From assembly GCF_030406325.1 (NCBI RefSeq), contig NZ_JAUEQY010000001.1:496001-560000 (forward strand): 64,000 bases of DNA, written 5' to 3'. How positions within the stretch are numbered: the first letter of the stretch is position 1; every line of letters begins with the position of its first letter. Source of the DNA: Actinomadura sp. DC4. GTDB lineage: Bacteria > Actinomycetota > Actinomycetes > Streptosporangiales > Streptosporangiaceae. The translations under genes and the position numbers were made by a program. Below are positions 7,677-15,563 of this stretch, in pieces. Below the pieces are notes generated by a model. That model was given only the letters and a program-made list of their open reading frames with translations, was not told the DNA's origin and made no database searches.

Positions 7677-8585
7677 ATGCGTGCTGTCACGGTGACCGGC
7701 TTCGGAGCCGTGCCCGAGGTGACCGATCGGCCGGTGCCCGAGCCCGGTCCGGGCGAGGTGCTCGTACGGCTGACCGCCGCCGGGCTGAACCCGTTCGACT
7801 GGAAGGTCATCGACGGTGCCATCGAAGACGTCGGGTTCCCGCTGATCATCGGCACCGACGGCGCCGGCACCGTCGAGCGGGTCGGGGCGGACGTCACCGG
7901 GTTCCAGTCCGGCGACCCGGTCTTCGGCCAGTTCAGCAAGGCGCGGCTGGGCCGGGGGTCCTACGCCGAGCTGGCCGTCGCCTCGCACGGCGCGATCGCC
8001 GCCGCCCCGCGTACGGTCGCGCTCAGCGAGGCCGCCGCCGTCCCCACCGCGGGCATGACCGCGCTCAACCTCGTCGACCACGTCGGCGACGCCGGCCGGC
8101 TGCTGATCGTCGGCGCGACCGGGGGAGTGGGCACCTTCGTCACCCAGATCGCCTCGGCGCGCGGGATCACCGTGGTCGCCACCGCCTCGGAGGAGAAGGC
8201 CGACCTGATGCGGGCGCTCGGCGCCACCGAGGTGGTCGACCACACCGTCGCGCCGATCGCCGACCAGGTGGACCCGCAGGTGGACGCCGTCATCGACCTG
8301 GTCAGCGGCACCGAGCGGCTGCGGAGCCTGCTGCCGGTGATCCGTCCGGGCGGCATCGTCCTCAGCCCGGTGTTCGCGGTGCCGGAGGAGGGCCTGCCGG
8401 GCGTCGAGGCGGCCAACTTCAGCAACGTGGCAAGTGCCGACCTGCTCGAACGCCTCGCCGGCCAGATCGACGCCGGGCACGTCCGCGTGGTCATCGGCGA
8501 CACCGTGACGCTGTCCCAGGCCCCCGAGGCATTGGCCCGCAGCCGCGCCGGGAAAGCGCGCGGGAAGACCGTCATCGTGATCTGA
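7677..8585 (+). CDS. NADP-dependent zinc-independent quinone oxidoreductase (MDR superfamily)
   Basis: 302 residues. A GroES-like N-terminal domain (AAGLNPFDWKVIDGA, GTDGAGTVERVG) is followed by a Rossmann domain with the dinucleotide-binding stretch LIVGATGGVGTFVTQIA (about 143-160) and the MDR tail TVTLSQAPEALARSRAGKARGKTVI. The zinc-ligand cysteines of alcohol dehydrogenases are absent, so this is the quinone reductase/enoyl reductase branch, reducing quinones or enones with NADPH in the cytosol. ATG 7677 follows GGGGGGAC. It stands alone, 19 bases before the hydrolase gene on the same strand, with which it may be co-transcribed. Confidence 0.9.
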   Translation: MRAVTVTGFGAVPEVTDRPVPEPGPGEVLVRLTAAGLNPFDWKVIDGAIEDVGFPLIIGTDGAGTVERVGADVTGFQSGDPVFGQFSKARLGRGSYAELAVASHGAIAAAPRTVALSEAAAVPTAGMTALNLVDHVGDAGRLLIVGATGGVGTFVTQIASARGITVVATASEEKADLMRALGATEVVDHTVAPIADQVDPQVDAVIDLVSGTERLRSLLPVIRPGGIVLSPVFAVPEEGLPGVEAANFSNVASADLLERLAGQIDAGHVRVVIGDTVTLSQAPEALARSRAGKARGKTVIVI

Positions 8586-8604
8586 TTTCAGCGATGATTC
8601 CGGC

Positions 8605-9342
8605 ATGGACGACGTCACGGAAGTACGCCCCGGGGTCCACCTTGTCCACGGGAGCGACACCAACTGGGTGATCCTCACCGAGGGCGACGCGGTCACGCTC
8701 GTCGACACCGGCTACCCGGGAGATCGTGAGCAGGTGATCGCCTCGCTGGAGGCGGTCGGGCGGCGGCCCGAGGACCTGACCGCGATCCTCATCACCCACG
8801 CCCACGCGGACCATCTGGGTTCGGCGGAGTACCTCGGCCGGACCTACGGGGTGCCCGTGCTGATGCGCCCGGAGGAGGTGCCCCACGCGCGGCGGGAGTT
8901 CCTCCACCAGGTCACGCCGGGTCAGATCCTGCGCAACGCCTGGCGGCCGGGCGTCCTGCCGTGGGCGGTGCGCGTGCTGCGCTCGGGCGGCACGGCGGAC
9001 GTGAAGGTCCCGCAGGCGGAGGCGTTCCCCTCACCGCTGGACGTGCCCGGACGCCCGGTGCCGGTGCACACCCCGGGCCACACGCGCGGTCACTGCGCCT
9101 ACCACCTGCCCGAGTCGGGCGTGCTCATCACCGGCGACGCCCTCATCACGGGCCATCCGACGTCTCGCGTCCAGGGCCCGCAGATGCTGGCCCGGATGTT
9201 CCACCACGACTGGGACGGAGCCCTCAACGCCCTGGACGTCCTGGCCGACCGAGACGCGGAGATCCTGCTCCCGGGCCACGGCCCGGCCCACGAGGGCTCC
9301 CCGGCGGCCGCGGCGGACCAGGCGCGACGCGTATCGGCTTAG
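8605..9342 (+). CDS. Metallo-beta-lactamase-fold hydrolase
   Basis: 245 residues. The metal-binding motif HxHxDH is present as ITHAHADHLGSAEY (about 69-82), with the next ligands H in HTPGHTRGHCAYH, D in LITGDALI and H in LLPGHGPAHEG. This is a general MBL-fold hydrolase (glyoxalase II, lactonase and related activities); the substrate is not evident. Start ATG 8605 is the first in-frame codon after the oxidoreductase stop. A 70-base segment encoding the HTPGHTRGHC motif (9031-9100) has a 94 percent identical inverted copy at 13267-13336. Confidence 0.9.
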   Translation: MDDVTEVRPGVHLVHGSDTNWVILTEGDAVTLVDTGYPGDREQVIASLEAVGRRPEDLTAILITHAHADHLGSAEYLGRTYGVPVLMRPEEVPHARREFLHQVTPGQILRNAWRPGVLPWAVRVLRSGGTADVKVPQAEAFPSPLDVPGRPVPVHTPGHTRGHCAYHLPESGVLITGDALITGHPTSRVQGPQMLARMFHHDWDGALNALDVLADRDAEILLPGHGPAHEGSPAAAADQARRVSA

Positions 9343-9388
9343 GCGTGGCGAAGGGCCCTGCGTGGCCGACGCGGCGAGCGGAGGCCCG

Positions 9389-11188
9389 CTAACGCCGGAA
9401 GAGCTCGCGCAGGTTGACCACCAGCAGTACTCCGGCGACCAGGACCATCGGGCCGAGCAGCACGTACCGGCCGCCGTACATCACCGCGAGGGTCAGCCCG
9501 ACCATGACCACCCCCGCGCCGGCGAGCATCAGCAGGCCGGACGCCAGCGCCAGCAGGCGGCGCCGCGCCCAGGCCTCCATCAGGGCGAACAGGAAGACGA
9601 CCGCCGCGAGCAGGATCGCGACCGGTTCGTGTGGCACGACGAAGACGCCGACGAGCGCGAGGATGAACAGCGGCGTGCTCAGCGCCGCCCACGCGTGCAG
9701 GAACCTCGTACGGGAGCCGCGGGTCGGCGTGTACGGCAGGTGCGGCTCGCGCAGGTGCTCCTGGGGCCGCTCGGCGTCGGGCGGCCGGGCGAGCGTCGCC
9801 TCGTGCGCGGCCCGCTCCTCGGCCAGGTCGGTACGCGCGCGGATCAGTGCGGCGAGGTCGCGCTCGGCCCTGGTCACCTCGGCCGAGCGCCGCCGGGCCA
9901 GGCTGCGGGCGTTCTCATGGTGGCCGAGGGAGACGGCCGTCGCGCGCAGCCGTCGCAGCTGTTCACGGTCGCGTTCGATCGTCGTGTCGTTCTCCTCCAG
10001 CTCCTTGTCCAGGAGCGTTATCCGGGCGCGCAGCTCGCGCCGGTCGTCCTCGGCGTCGGGGAGGATCTTCTGCAGGCCGGCCCAGCCGAGCGGGTCGGCC
10101 CAGAGGGTGCGCACGCGCCCGTCGCGGTCATAGCGCGGGCCCGCCGGGGCCCGCTCGCCGCCGACCCAGTCGCGGGTGTCGCGGCCCCACAGCCCGTGGA
10201 AGCCGCTCACCCACGACGTCGCGTCGGAGATCATGACCGGGTGCCACACGCGCGTACGCGCCGGGCCGACCTCCTCGCCGTTGCCCATCGCGTAGTCGAT
10301 GAACGGGATGCCGACGCCGCCGTGGCTCCGCCCCTCGCGCAGCCACGGGAAGGCGAACGCCTTGGCGCGCCGGGTGCCGCGCAGCACGGGCCGCAGGCGC
10401 GCCGGGTTGACGGTGACGAGGTACTGGCCCTTCAGGAACGCCCCGGAGTGCGATCCGGCGCCCACGAAGATCACCGGGTGGTCGCCGTCGACTCGCAGGT
10501 CGGGGTCGTCCCAGCGGCGGCGCAGGTCGTCACCCGCACCGTCGTGCGCGGACACCGCGACCCACGCCGGCCGCAGCCCCTCGGCGGTCTCGGCCAGATA
10601 GACCATGACCGCCTCCCAGTCGGCCTCATGATCGTTGACGCCGCTGAAGGTCGTACGCCAGTCGTTCATGGCGTAGAGGAAGAAGTACTGCAGAATGACG
10701 TAGCCGCCCTCACGAACGACACGTCCGTAATAGGGGCAACGGTCAGGGTCCATCCGGCTCTCGTACAGGCTCGCCGCCGCCGCGGCCACACCGCCGGGAA
10801 CCGAGCCGCGGAGAAACAGCGAGGCGCGGAGCAGCACGTCGAAGACCCGGCCGAACAGGCCGACCGCGGCCAGCCGGCCCGACTTGGCGATGGGCGGCCT
10901 CGCGTGGCCGTACCTCAGGGCCTCCCGGCGGTTGAACGGCTCGTGGACCAGCAGGAGCGACAGCCGCGACTCCGGGTACAGCTCGGCGATCGTGACCAGG
11001 CTGTCGATGGTCAGCTCCCCGGCGGGGACGAGCTGTTCCTCTCCGCGCCACAGGCCGCAGCAGCGTACGTAGGCCTCGACGTCGACCGGGAAGAACCGCT
11101 CGCCGGCGGTGTAGGCGAGGACGGGCTCGTACTGCCGCAGCAGGGCCGTGTCAGGGTCGGGCGGAAGGGTTTCGCCAGGCTCAGTCAC
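9389..11188 (-). CDS. Vps62-like domain protein with coiled coil and C-terminal membrane segments
   Basis: 599 residues, GTG start at 11188 after GGGGGAT. The first about 370 residues resemble Vps62-related proteins: LQYFFLYAMNDWR, then FSGVNDHEADWEAVMVYL, AVSAHDGAGDD and VIFVGAGSHSGAFL, with H, D and W placed as in that family. A charged coiled coil follows (about 400-470, RELRARITLLDKELEEND and onward), then three or four membrane-spanning stretches (about 490-595). It was probably inner-membrane anchored with the large domain cytosolic. No function is established for bacterial members. The gene is convergent with the MBL hydrolase, 46 bases apart. Confidence 0.82.
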   Translation of the reverse strand: MTEPGETLPPDPDTALLRQYEPVLAYTAGERFFPVDVEAYVRCCGLWRGEEQLVPAGELTIDSLVTIAELYPESRLSLLLVHEPFNRREALRYGHARPPIAKSGRLAAVGLFGRVFDVLLRASLFLRGSVPGGVAAAAASLYESRMDPDRCPYYGRVVREGGYVILQYFFLYAMNDWRTTFSGVNDHEADWEAVMVYLAETAEGLRPAWVAVSAHDGAGDDLRRRWDDPDLRVDGDHPVIFVGAGSHSGAFLKGQYLVTVNPARLRPVLRGTRRAKAFAFPWLREGRSHGGVGIPFIDYAMGNGEEVGPARTRVWHPVMISDATSWVSGFHGLWGRDTRDWVGGERAPAGPRYDRDGRVRTLWADPLGWAGLQKILPDAEDDRRELRARITLLDKELEENDTTIERDREQLRRLRATAVSLGHHENARSLARRRSAEVTRAERDLAALIRARTDLAEERAAHEATLARPPDAERPQEHLREPHLPYTPTRGSRTRFLHAWAALSTPLFILALVGVFVVPHEPVAILLAAVVFLFALMEAWARRRLLALASGLLMLAGAGVVMVGLTLAVMYGGRYVLLGPMVLVAGVLLVVNLRELFRR

Positions 11189-11327
11189 CGAATCCCCCAG
11201 TAACGGTCATTCGGCTGTTATACCGGACGGCCATCACGGGTTAAGCGCCCGCCATAGCGGTGCATGAACGGTTTCTCCTGGGGTACCCCGTATGCGCCTC
11301 ACCCCGTCCAGGGAGTTGATTGATCAG

Positions 11328-12101
11328 ATGACGACGACACTACGAGTTCCGCGCAGCCGCGGCGCCCTCAGTGGGCTGCTGTTGGTACTGCTCGGCCTCT
11401 GGGGTGCACTCATGCCCCTCATAGGCCCTTATTTCCACTTTGGTTTCACCCCCGACAAGGCGTGGCACCTCACGTCCGGCCGGACCTGGTTGCAGATCGT
11501 CCCCGGTTGCGGCGTCTTCATCGGCGGCCTGATCGCGCTCGGCAGCGCCAACCGCGCCTTCGCGGCGTTCGGCGCCTGGCTGGCCGCGGTCGGCGGCGCC
11601 TGGTTCGCCGTCGGCGTGCCGGTCAGCGGCCTGTGGGCCGACCAGGGCCGTACGCAGCTCGGCCAGGCCCTCGGCGGCACGACGCGTCAGGTGTCCGAAC
11701 AGCTCACCCTGCTGTACGGGCTCGGCGTGGTCTCGGTGTTCCTCGCCGCCGTCGCGCTCGGCCGCCTCGCCGTCGTGGGGGTCAAGGACGCGCGGCTCGC
11801 CGAGCGCGCCTCGGAGGAGGACGTCCCCAGAGACGCTCCCCGGGACGCTCCTGACGACATCGCGAACGCCGACACGGAGGAGAACCCGCGGCTCGAGCCG
11901 TCCCGCGGGCCGCGTCCGCCGCTCGTACGGCGCAAGGGGCGCCGGAACGACACGGAGGAGAACGCGGTCCCGGCCCGGCGCGGACCGTGGCCCGAGAAGG
12001 TCCCGGCGACGCCTACGGAGCCGATGACCACGAGCCCCTCCGACGTGAAGGTCGCCGGCCAGACCGGTGCCGAGAAGACCCGCGAGACCGATCGCCCGTA
12101 G
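11328..12101 (+). CDS. Four-helix membrane protein with long charged cytosolic tail
   Basis: 257 residues. Four hydrophobic segments are visible (SGLLLVLLGLWGALMPLIG; VFIGGLIALG; AAFGAWLAAVGGAWFAVGV; LYGLGVVSVFLAAVALGRLA), followed by about 110 residues rich in Arg, Glu, Asp and Pro, including two DTEEN repeats, likely disordered. I do not recognise a functional family. ATG 11328 has a GGGAG ribosome site 12 bases upstream; an in-frame ATG at 11292 would add 12 residues but lacks such a site. It is divergent from the Vps62-like gene, so the two may share a control region. A strong hairpin follows the stop. Confidence 0.78.
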   Translation: MTTTLRVPRSRGALSGLLLVLLGLWGALMPLIGPYFHFGFTPDKAWHLTSGRTWLQIVPGCGVFIGGLIALGSANRAFAAFGAWLAAVGGAWFAVGVPVSGLWADQGRTQLGQALGGTTRQVSEQLTLLYGLGVVSVFLAAVALGRLAVVGVKDARLAERASEEDVPRDAPRDAPDDIANADTEENPRLEPSRGPRPPLVRRKGRRNDTEENAVPARRGPWPEKVPATPTEPMTTSPSDVKVAGQTGAEKTRETDRP

Positions 12102-12117
12102 ATCGGTGTGGCGTCAT

Positions 12118-12146
12118 CACGGCCCCGGCGTGCTGCCGGGGCCGTG
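12118..12146. terminator. Bidirectional hairpin terminator between convergent genes
   Basis: CACGGCCCCGG and CCGGGGCCGTG form a perfect 11-base-pair stem around a 7-base loop, 16 bases after the membrane-protein stop and 6 bases before the end of the WYL gene. No T-run follows on either side, which is common for actinomycete terminators. It serves both convergent genes. Confidence 0.8.
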
Positions 12147-12152
12147 CTCGGT

Positions 12153-13127
12153 TCAGGCGTCGTAGAGCCGCAGCACCTCGCGTGCGGAGGCGGTGATGCA
12201 CTCCCGCAGCTCGGGAGGCGCCAGCACCTCGACGTCGGCCCCGAACCTCATGAGGTCGACGTGCGCGTGGCGTACGGACTCGATCGGGATGACCGTACGG
12301 ACCCAGCCCCGTTCGTCGGGCTCCCCGGCGTTCTCCTCGGCGGCCTGGATCACCGCGGGCGTGACGAGGTGCGCGAGGCGGCGCATCCCGTCGGGCGAGA
12401 AGCGGACGACGGCCTCGCCGGAGAACATCTCGCGCTGGAACCGGTCGAGGTAGGCCCGCCAGAACGCGGCCAGCTCGAAGTCCGCGGGCCGTTCGAAGAC
12501 CTCCTCCAGCGTCTCCAGCTCCAGGAGGCGGTCGACGCGGTACGTGCGGTCGCCCTCCTCGGACCGGGCGATGAGGTACCAGTTGCCGGCCTTGAGCACG
12601 AGACCGAGCGGCTCGATCGTACGGGCGACGGGGGTCGGCCGCTTCCAGCGGCGGTAACTGACGCGGACCCGGCGCTGGTGCCAGACGGCGTCGGCGACGG
12701 CGGCCAGGAAGGGCGTCGGCTCCCCGCCGTGGAACCAGCCGGGCACGTCGAGGTGGAACCGCTCACGCGCCCGCGCGGCACGCTCGGCCTGGCCCTTGGG
12801 CAGCGCGGCCATGAGCTTGATCTCGGCCGCGGCGAGGACCGCGCCGAGCCCCAGCTCGGCGGCGGGGCCGGGCATGCCGGTGAGGAAGAGCGACTCGGCC
12901 TCGGCGGCGGTCAGCCCGGTGAGGCGGGTGCGGTAGCCGTCGAGGAGCTGGTAGCCGCCGGCCGACCCGCGGTCGGCGTAGACCGGCACGCCCGCCGAGG
13001 AGAGCGACTCGACGTCCCGGTAGATCGTCCGAAGCGACACCTCGAGCTCGTCCGCGAGTTCCTGCGCGGTCATCCGCCCCCGCGCCTGCAGAAGCAGGAG
13101 AAGAGAGACCAGCCGGCTCGCACGCAT
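12153..13127 (-). CDS. WYL-domain transcriptional regulator (DeoR-type HTH)
   Basis: 324 residues. An N-terminal winged helix-turn-helix (about 1-60; LADELEVSLRTIYRDVESLSSAGVPV) is followed by a WYL domain (about 140-220, with WYLIARSEEGDRTYRVDRL) and a C-terminal WCX segment ending in AREVLRLYDA. WYL domains bind nucleic acids or small ligands and such proteins act as repressors or activators, often for DNA-damage or defence genes. ATG 13127 is taken because it directly precedes the HTH (MRASRLVSLLLLLQ). Its target is not apparent. Confidence 0.9.
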   Translation of the reverse strand: MRASRLVSLLLLLQARGRMTAQELADELEVSLRTIYRDVESLSSAGVPVYADRGSAGGYQLLDGYRTRLTGLTAAEAESLFLTGMPGPAAELGLGAVLAAAEIKLMAALPKGQAERAARARERFHLDVPGWFHGGEPTPFLAAVADAVWHQRRVRVSYRRWKRPTPVARTIEPLGLVLKAGNWYLIARSEEGDRTYRVDRLLELETLEEVFERPADFELAAFWRAYLDRFQREMFSGEAVVRFSPDGMRRLAHLVTPAVIQAAEENAGEPDERGWVRTVIPIESVRHAHVDLMRFGADVEVLAPPELRECITASAREVLRLYDA

Positions 13128-13266
13128 GCGCCCAGTCTGCCCTGCCCCACCGAACCGGACGCCCCGGCCACCACGCCACACCACACTGGCGAGCCGTTGC
13201 GGTTCAGACCCTGGCCCGGCTCTCCGGACGTCTCACGGCCGCCGCACCCAGTCCCCATCCCACCCG

Positions 13267-13336
13267 AGGCGCAGTGACCGCGTGTGTGGCCCGGGGTGTG
13301 CACTGGGACCGGGCGTCCGGGCACGTCCAGCGGCGA
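13267..13336 (-). pseudogene. Fragment of the MBL-fold hydrolase gene, inverted copy
   Basis: Read on the minus strand, these 70 bases match 9031-9100 of the MBL-fold hydrolase gene at 66 of 70 positions (94 percent), including codons for GRPVPVHTPGHTRGHCA. Outside the segment the match stops abruptly on both sides. The fragment lies between the WYL regulator and the P-loop kinase gene and cannot encode a functional protein. It is an orphan partial copy in opposite orientation to its source, 4.2 kb away. Confidence 0.8.
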
Positions 13337-13378
13337 GGCGGCCTGCGTCCGGATCCGTGGCGGAAAGGCGGCCGGAGC

Positions 13379-13957
13379 CTAGAGGAGTTCGTCGAGCTGG
13401 GCGGTCAGCGGGCGGGCGGTGATGCGGTTGTCCAGCTCGATGTGGGGCACCGGCGGCGGCTCTCCGGCGCGTACGGCGTCGGCGAACTCCTCGAAGTTCT
13501 CCAGCTTGCGCGCGTCGCGTTCGAGGCCGCGGTTCTTCAGGCGCTCGCGCAGTGTCACGCGGTCCGTGCGTACCCATACCAGGTGGACCGGTGAGCCGCC
13601 GAGCTCCTCGATCCAGGCGCGCCAGCGGCCCGGCTCGTGGATCTGCCCGGTGAACGGGCCGCTCAGCATCACCGGGCAGCCGTGCGACCGGATCTCACGC
13701 GCGGCGGCCGTCATCCCGGCGTATTCGTGCCGCTTGACGTTCTCGTCGTACCAGGGCCCCTCGCGTTCGCCCTCCGGCCGCCCGTTCGCCCGCAGCGTCG
13801 CGGAGACGAACGGGCCGTAGAGCGTGTCCTTGTCGAGCAGCGCGGGAACGGGCCGCAGCCGGGCCAGGAGCAGCTCGGCCACCGTGGACTTGCCGCCGCC
13901 CGGCGGTCCGGCGACGATCCAGGCCGCACTCGAAAGGGGTTCCATGCGTCGCATCAT
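13379..13957 (-). CDS. AAA/P-loop kinase-like ATP-binding protein
   Basis: 192 residues. A Walker A motif GPPGGGKST lies near residue 18-26, then [11 protein letters not shown], resembling the Asp-x-Asp/Lys strand of zeta-toxin and chloramphenicol phosphotransferase-like kinases; LVWVRTD and [13 protein letters not shown] give the base-binding and lid regions of small-molecule kinases. The substrate is not identifiable; a nucleotide, sugar or antibiotic is possible. Start is one of two adjacent ATGs at 13957/13954 after GGGGGCACGGGGG. No antitoxin-like gene is next to it, so a toxin role is not supported. Confidence 0.82.
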   Translation of the reverse strand: MMRRMEPLSSAAWIVAGPPGGGKSTVAELLLARLRPVPALLDKDTLYGPFVSATLRANGRPEGEREGPWYDENVKRHEYAGMTAAAREIRSHGCPVMLSGPFTGQIHEPGRWRAWIEELGGSPVHLVWVRTDRVTLRERLKNRGLERDARKLENFEEFADAVRAGEPPPVPHIELDNRITARPLTAQLDELL

Positions 13958-14094
13958 CCCCCGTGCCCCCCAGCTCGGGTGCCCGACGCACCGAAAACGT
14001 CACCTTGCGCCCGAGCATTATGCGGAAGGATAGGCGTTCTGCGACGCTTTGCCGATAGCCCCGGCGGAGTACCAGCGCCGAGGGCACGTGACTG

Positions 14095-15231
14095 TCACGG
14101 TTGGAGCGCGGTGTCGCACGCGAGACGGTAGCCGCGCTTGATGATCGTCTGGACGAGCCCCTGCCTCCCCAGCCCGCGCCGCAGCCGTGCCACCGCCATC
14201 TCCACCGCGTGCTCGTCGGGCTGCGCCCGCGCCGGCCCCAGCCCGCTCGGCAGTACGCCGCACAGCTCGGCGCGCGACAGCACGTGGCCGGGGCGGGCCG
14301 CTAGCGCGCGCAGGATCGCCATCGGCGCCGGCGCGATCGGCCGCAGCCGCCCGTCGAGGACGACGGCGTGCCCGCGCAGCTCCAGCTCACAGCCGTGTAC
14401 GACGAGACGACCCGTGCGCCGTACCGGCAGGTCCGCGACGAGCGTGCGGACGAGCGCGCCGAGCCGGGCGCGGTCCGGGCGTACCGTCGGCACGGACCGC
14501 CTCTCCAGCGGCGCGGCGGTGACCGGCCCGACGCAGGCGGCCATCACCCGCGTCCGCAGCGCGTGCAGCAGCGCCTCCTCGGCGTGGTACTCGGCGGCGA
14601 GCGACAGCGTCGCGCCGACCGCCGGCGCGCTGGTGAAGGTGATCGCGTCCACCGTGCCGGCCACCGCCTGCCCGACCAGGCGCCGCAGCGGCTCGGGGTC
14701 CTCCGCCAGCGCCCACTGGTACACCGGGATCTCCACCACGTCCGCGCCCGCCCGCCGCAGGCCGTCGGTCAGCTCCGGGCACGGCTCGCCGTAGAGCTGC
14801 ACCGCGATCCGCCGGCCGGCGAGGTCCTCCCGCAGGAGGTACCTCAGCACCTCCTCGCAGCTCTCCGACTCCGGCGACCACGCCTCGGCCAGGCCGGCCG
14901 CGCGTACGGCCCCGCGCGCCTTCGGCCCGCGGGCGAGGATCCGCACGCCGCCCAGCAGCCGCATCAGGTCATCGCGCAGGCCCCAGCCGTCGGCCGTCTC
15001 CAGCCACGCGCGGAGCCCGATGCCGGTCGTGACGACGAGGTCGTCGACCGGCCGCGCGAGCATCTCCCGCGTGGCGGCCAGGAGCACCGCGTCGTCGGCG
15101 AGCGGCACCAGCCGGATCGCCGGCGCGTGGACCACACGCGCCCCGCGGCGTTCGAGCAGGGCCGCGAGCTCCTCGTGCCGCCGGGCCGCGGTCACGCCGA
15201 CCGTGAACCCGGCCAGTGGCTGCTCGTTCAC
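14095..15231 (-). CDS. nnaR: NnaR-like regulator: uroporphyrinogen-III synthase domain plus OmpR-type winged helix
   Basis: 378 residues. The N-terminal about 260 residues are a HemD (uroporphyrinogen-III synthase) domain: TVGVTAARRHEELAALLERRGARV, VTTGIGLRAWL, VQLYGEP, ITFTSAPAV, ACVGPVTA. The last about 90 form an OmpR-type winged helix (ILRALAARPGHVLSRAEL to TIIKRGYRLAC). In Streptomyces the fused protein NnaR activates nitrite assimilation genes; its position as last gene of the nirB-nirD operon, with 4-base GTGA overlap to nirD, supports the same role. Whether the HemD domain is catalytic (siroheme supply) or a sensor is unknown. Confidence 0.88.
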   Translation of the reverse strand: MNEQPLAGFTVGVTAARRHEELAALLERRGARVVHAPAIRLVPLADDAVLLAATREMLARPVDDLVVTTGIGLRAWLETADGWGLRDDLMRLLGGVRILARGPKARGAVRAAGLAEAWSPESESCEEVLRYLLREDLAGRRIAVQLYGEPCPELTDGLRRAGADVVEIPVYQWALAEDPEPLRRLVGQAVAGTVDAITFTSAPAVGATLSLAAEYHAEEALLHALRTRVMAACVGPVTAAPLERRSVPTVRPDRARLGALVRTLVADLPVRRTGRLVVHGCELELRGHAVVLDGRLRPIAPAPMAILRALAARPGHVLSRAELCGVLPSGLGPARAQPDEHAVEMAVARLRRGLGRQGLVQTIIKRGYRLACDTALQP

Positions 15232-15563
15232 GCCCGTGCCACCTCCACTCCGCCGCCGGCCACCCGCACGGCGTACGTCGCCACGGCGACCTCCGGGTCG
15301 TCCAGGCAGCGGCCCGTGGTCAGGTCGAAGACCTGTTTGTACATGGGCGAGGCCACCGTCGGCACCCCGCGGCGCGAGCCGACGATCCCGCGCGCGAGGA
15401 CGTACGCCCCGCTGAACGGGTCGCGATTGGCGAGCGCGTACAGCGCTCCGTCGTGGGTGCGGAAGAGCGCGACCTGGTCCTCGCCGACGAGCGCGCACAC
15501 GCCGCGTTCGGGCGGCAGGTCGTCGTAGGCGCAGACCGCGGACCAACGCGCGAGGGCCGTCAC
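15228..15563 (-). CDS. nirD: Nitrite reductase small subunit NirD
   Basis: 111 residues from GTG 15563. It has the Rieske-like fold of NirD (AVCAYDDLPPERGVCALV, VALFRTHDGALYALANRDPFSGAYVL, SPMYKQVFDLTTGRCL) but, as is normal for NirD, not the Cys/His cluster ligands. It is an accessory subunit of the NADH-dependent assimilatory nitrite reductase that makes ammonium. It overlaps nirB by 4 bases (GTGA) at its start and nnaR by 4 bases at its end, so all three are translationally coupled. Confidence 0.93.
   Translation of the reverse strand: MTALARWSAVCAYDDLPPERGVCALVGEDQVALFRTHDGALYALANRDPFSGAYVLARGIVGSRRGVPTVASPMYKQVFDLTTGRCLDDPEVAVATYAVRVAGGGVEVARA

Noticed and set aside
9362-11203. 613-codon plus-strand frame opposite the Vps62-like gene
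   Set aside because: Repetitive charged composition and exact antisense placement to a clearly coding gene mark it as a shadow.
13379-13957. Possible zeta-toxin of a toxin-antitoxin pair
   Set aside because: The P-loop kinase has no small antitoxin-like gene beside it and its motifs fit ordinary small-molecule kinases as well.
14368-15528. Long plus-strand frame opposite nnaR and nirD
   Set aside because: Antisense to two genes with strong domain motifs; no start context or protein-like composition.
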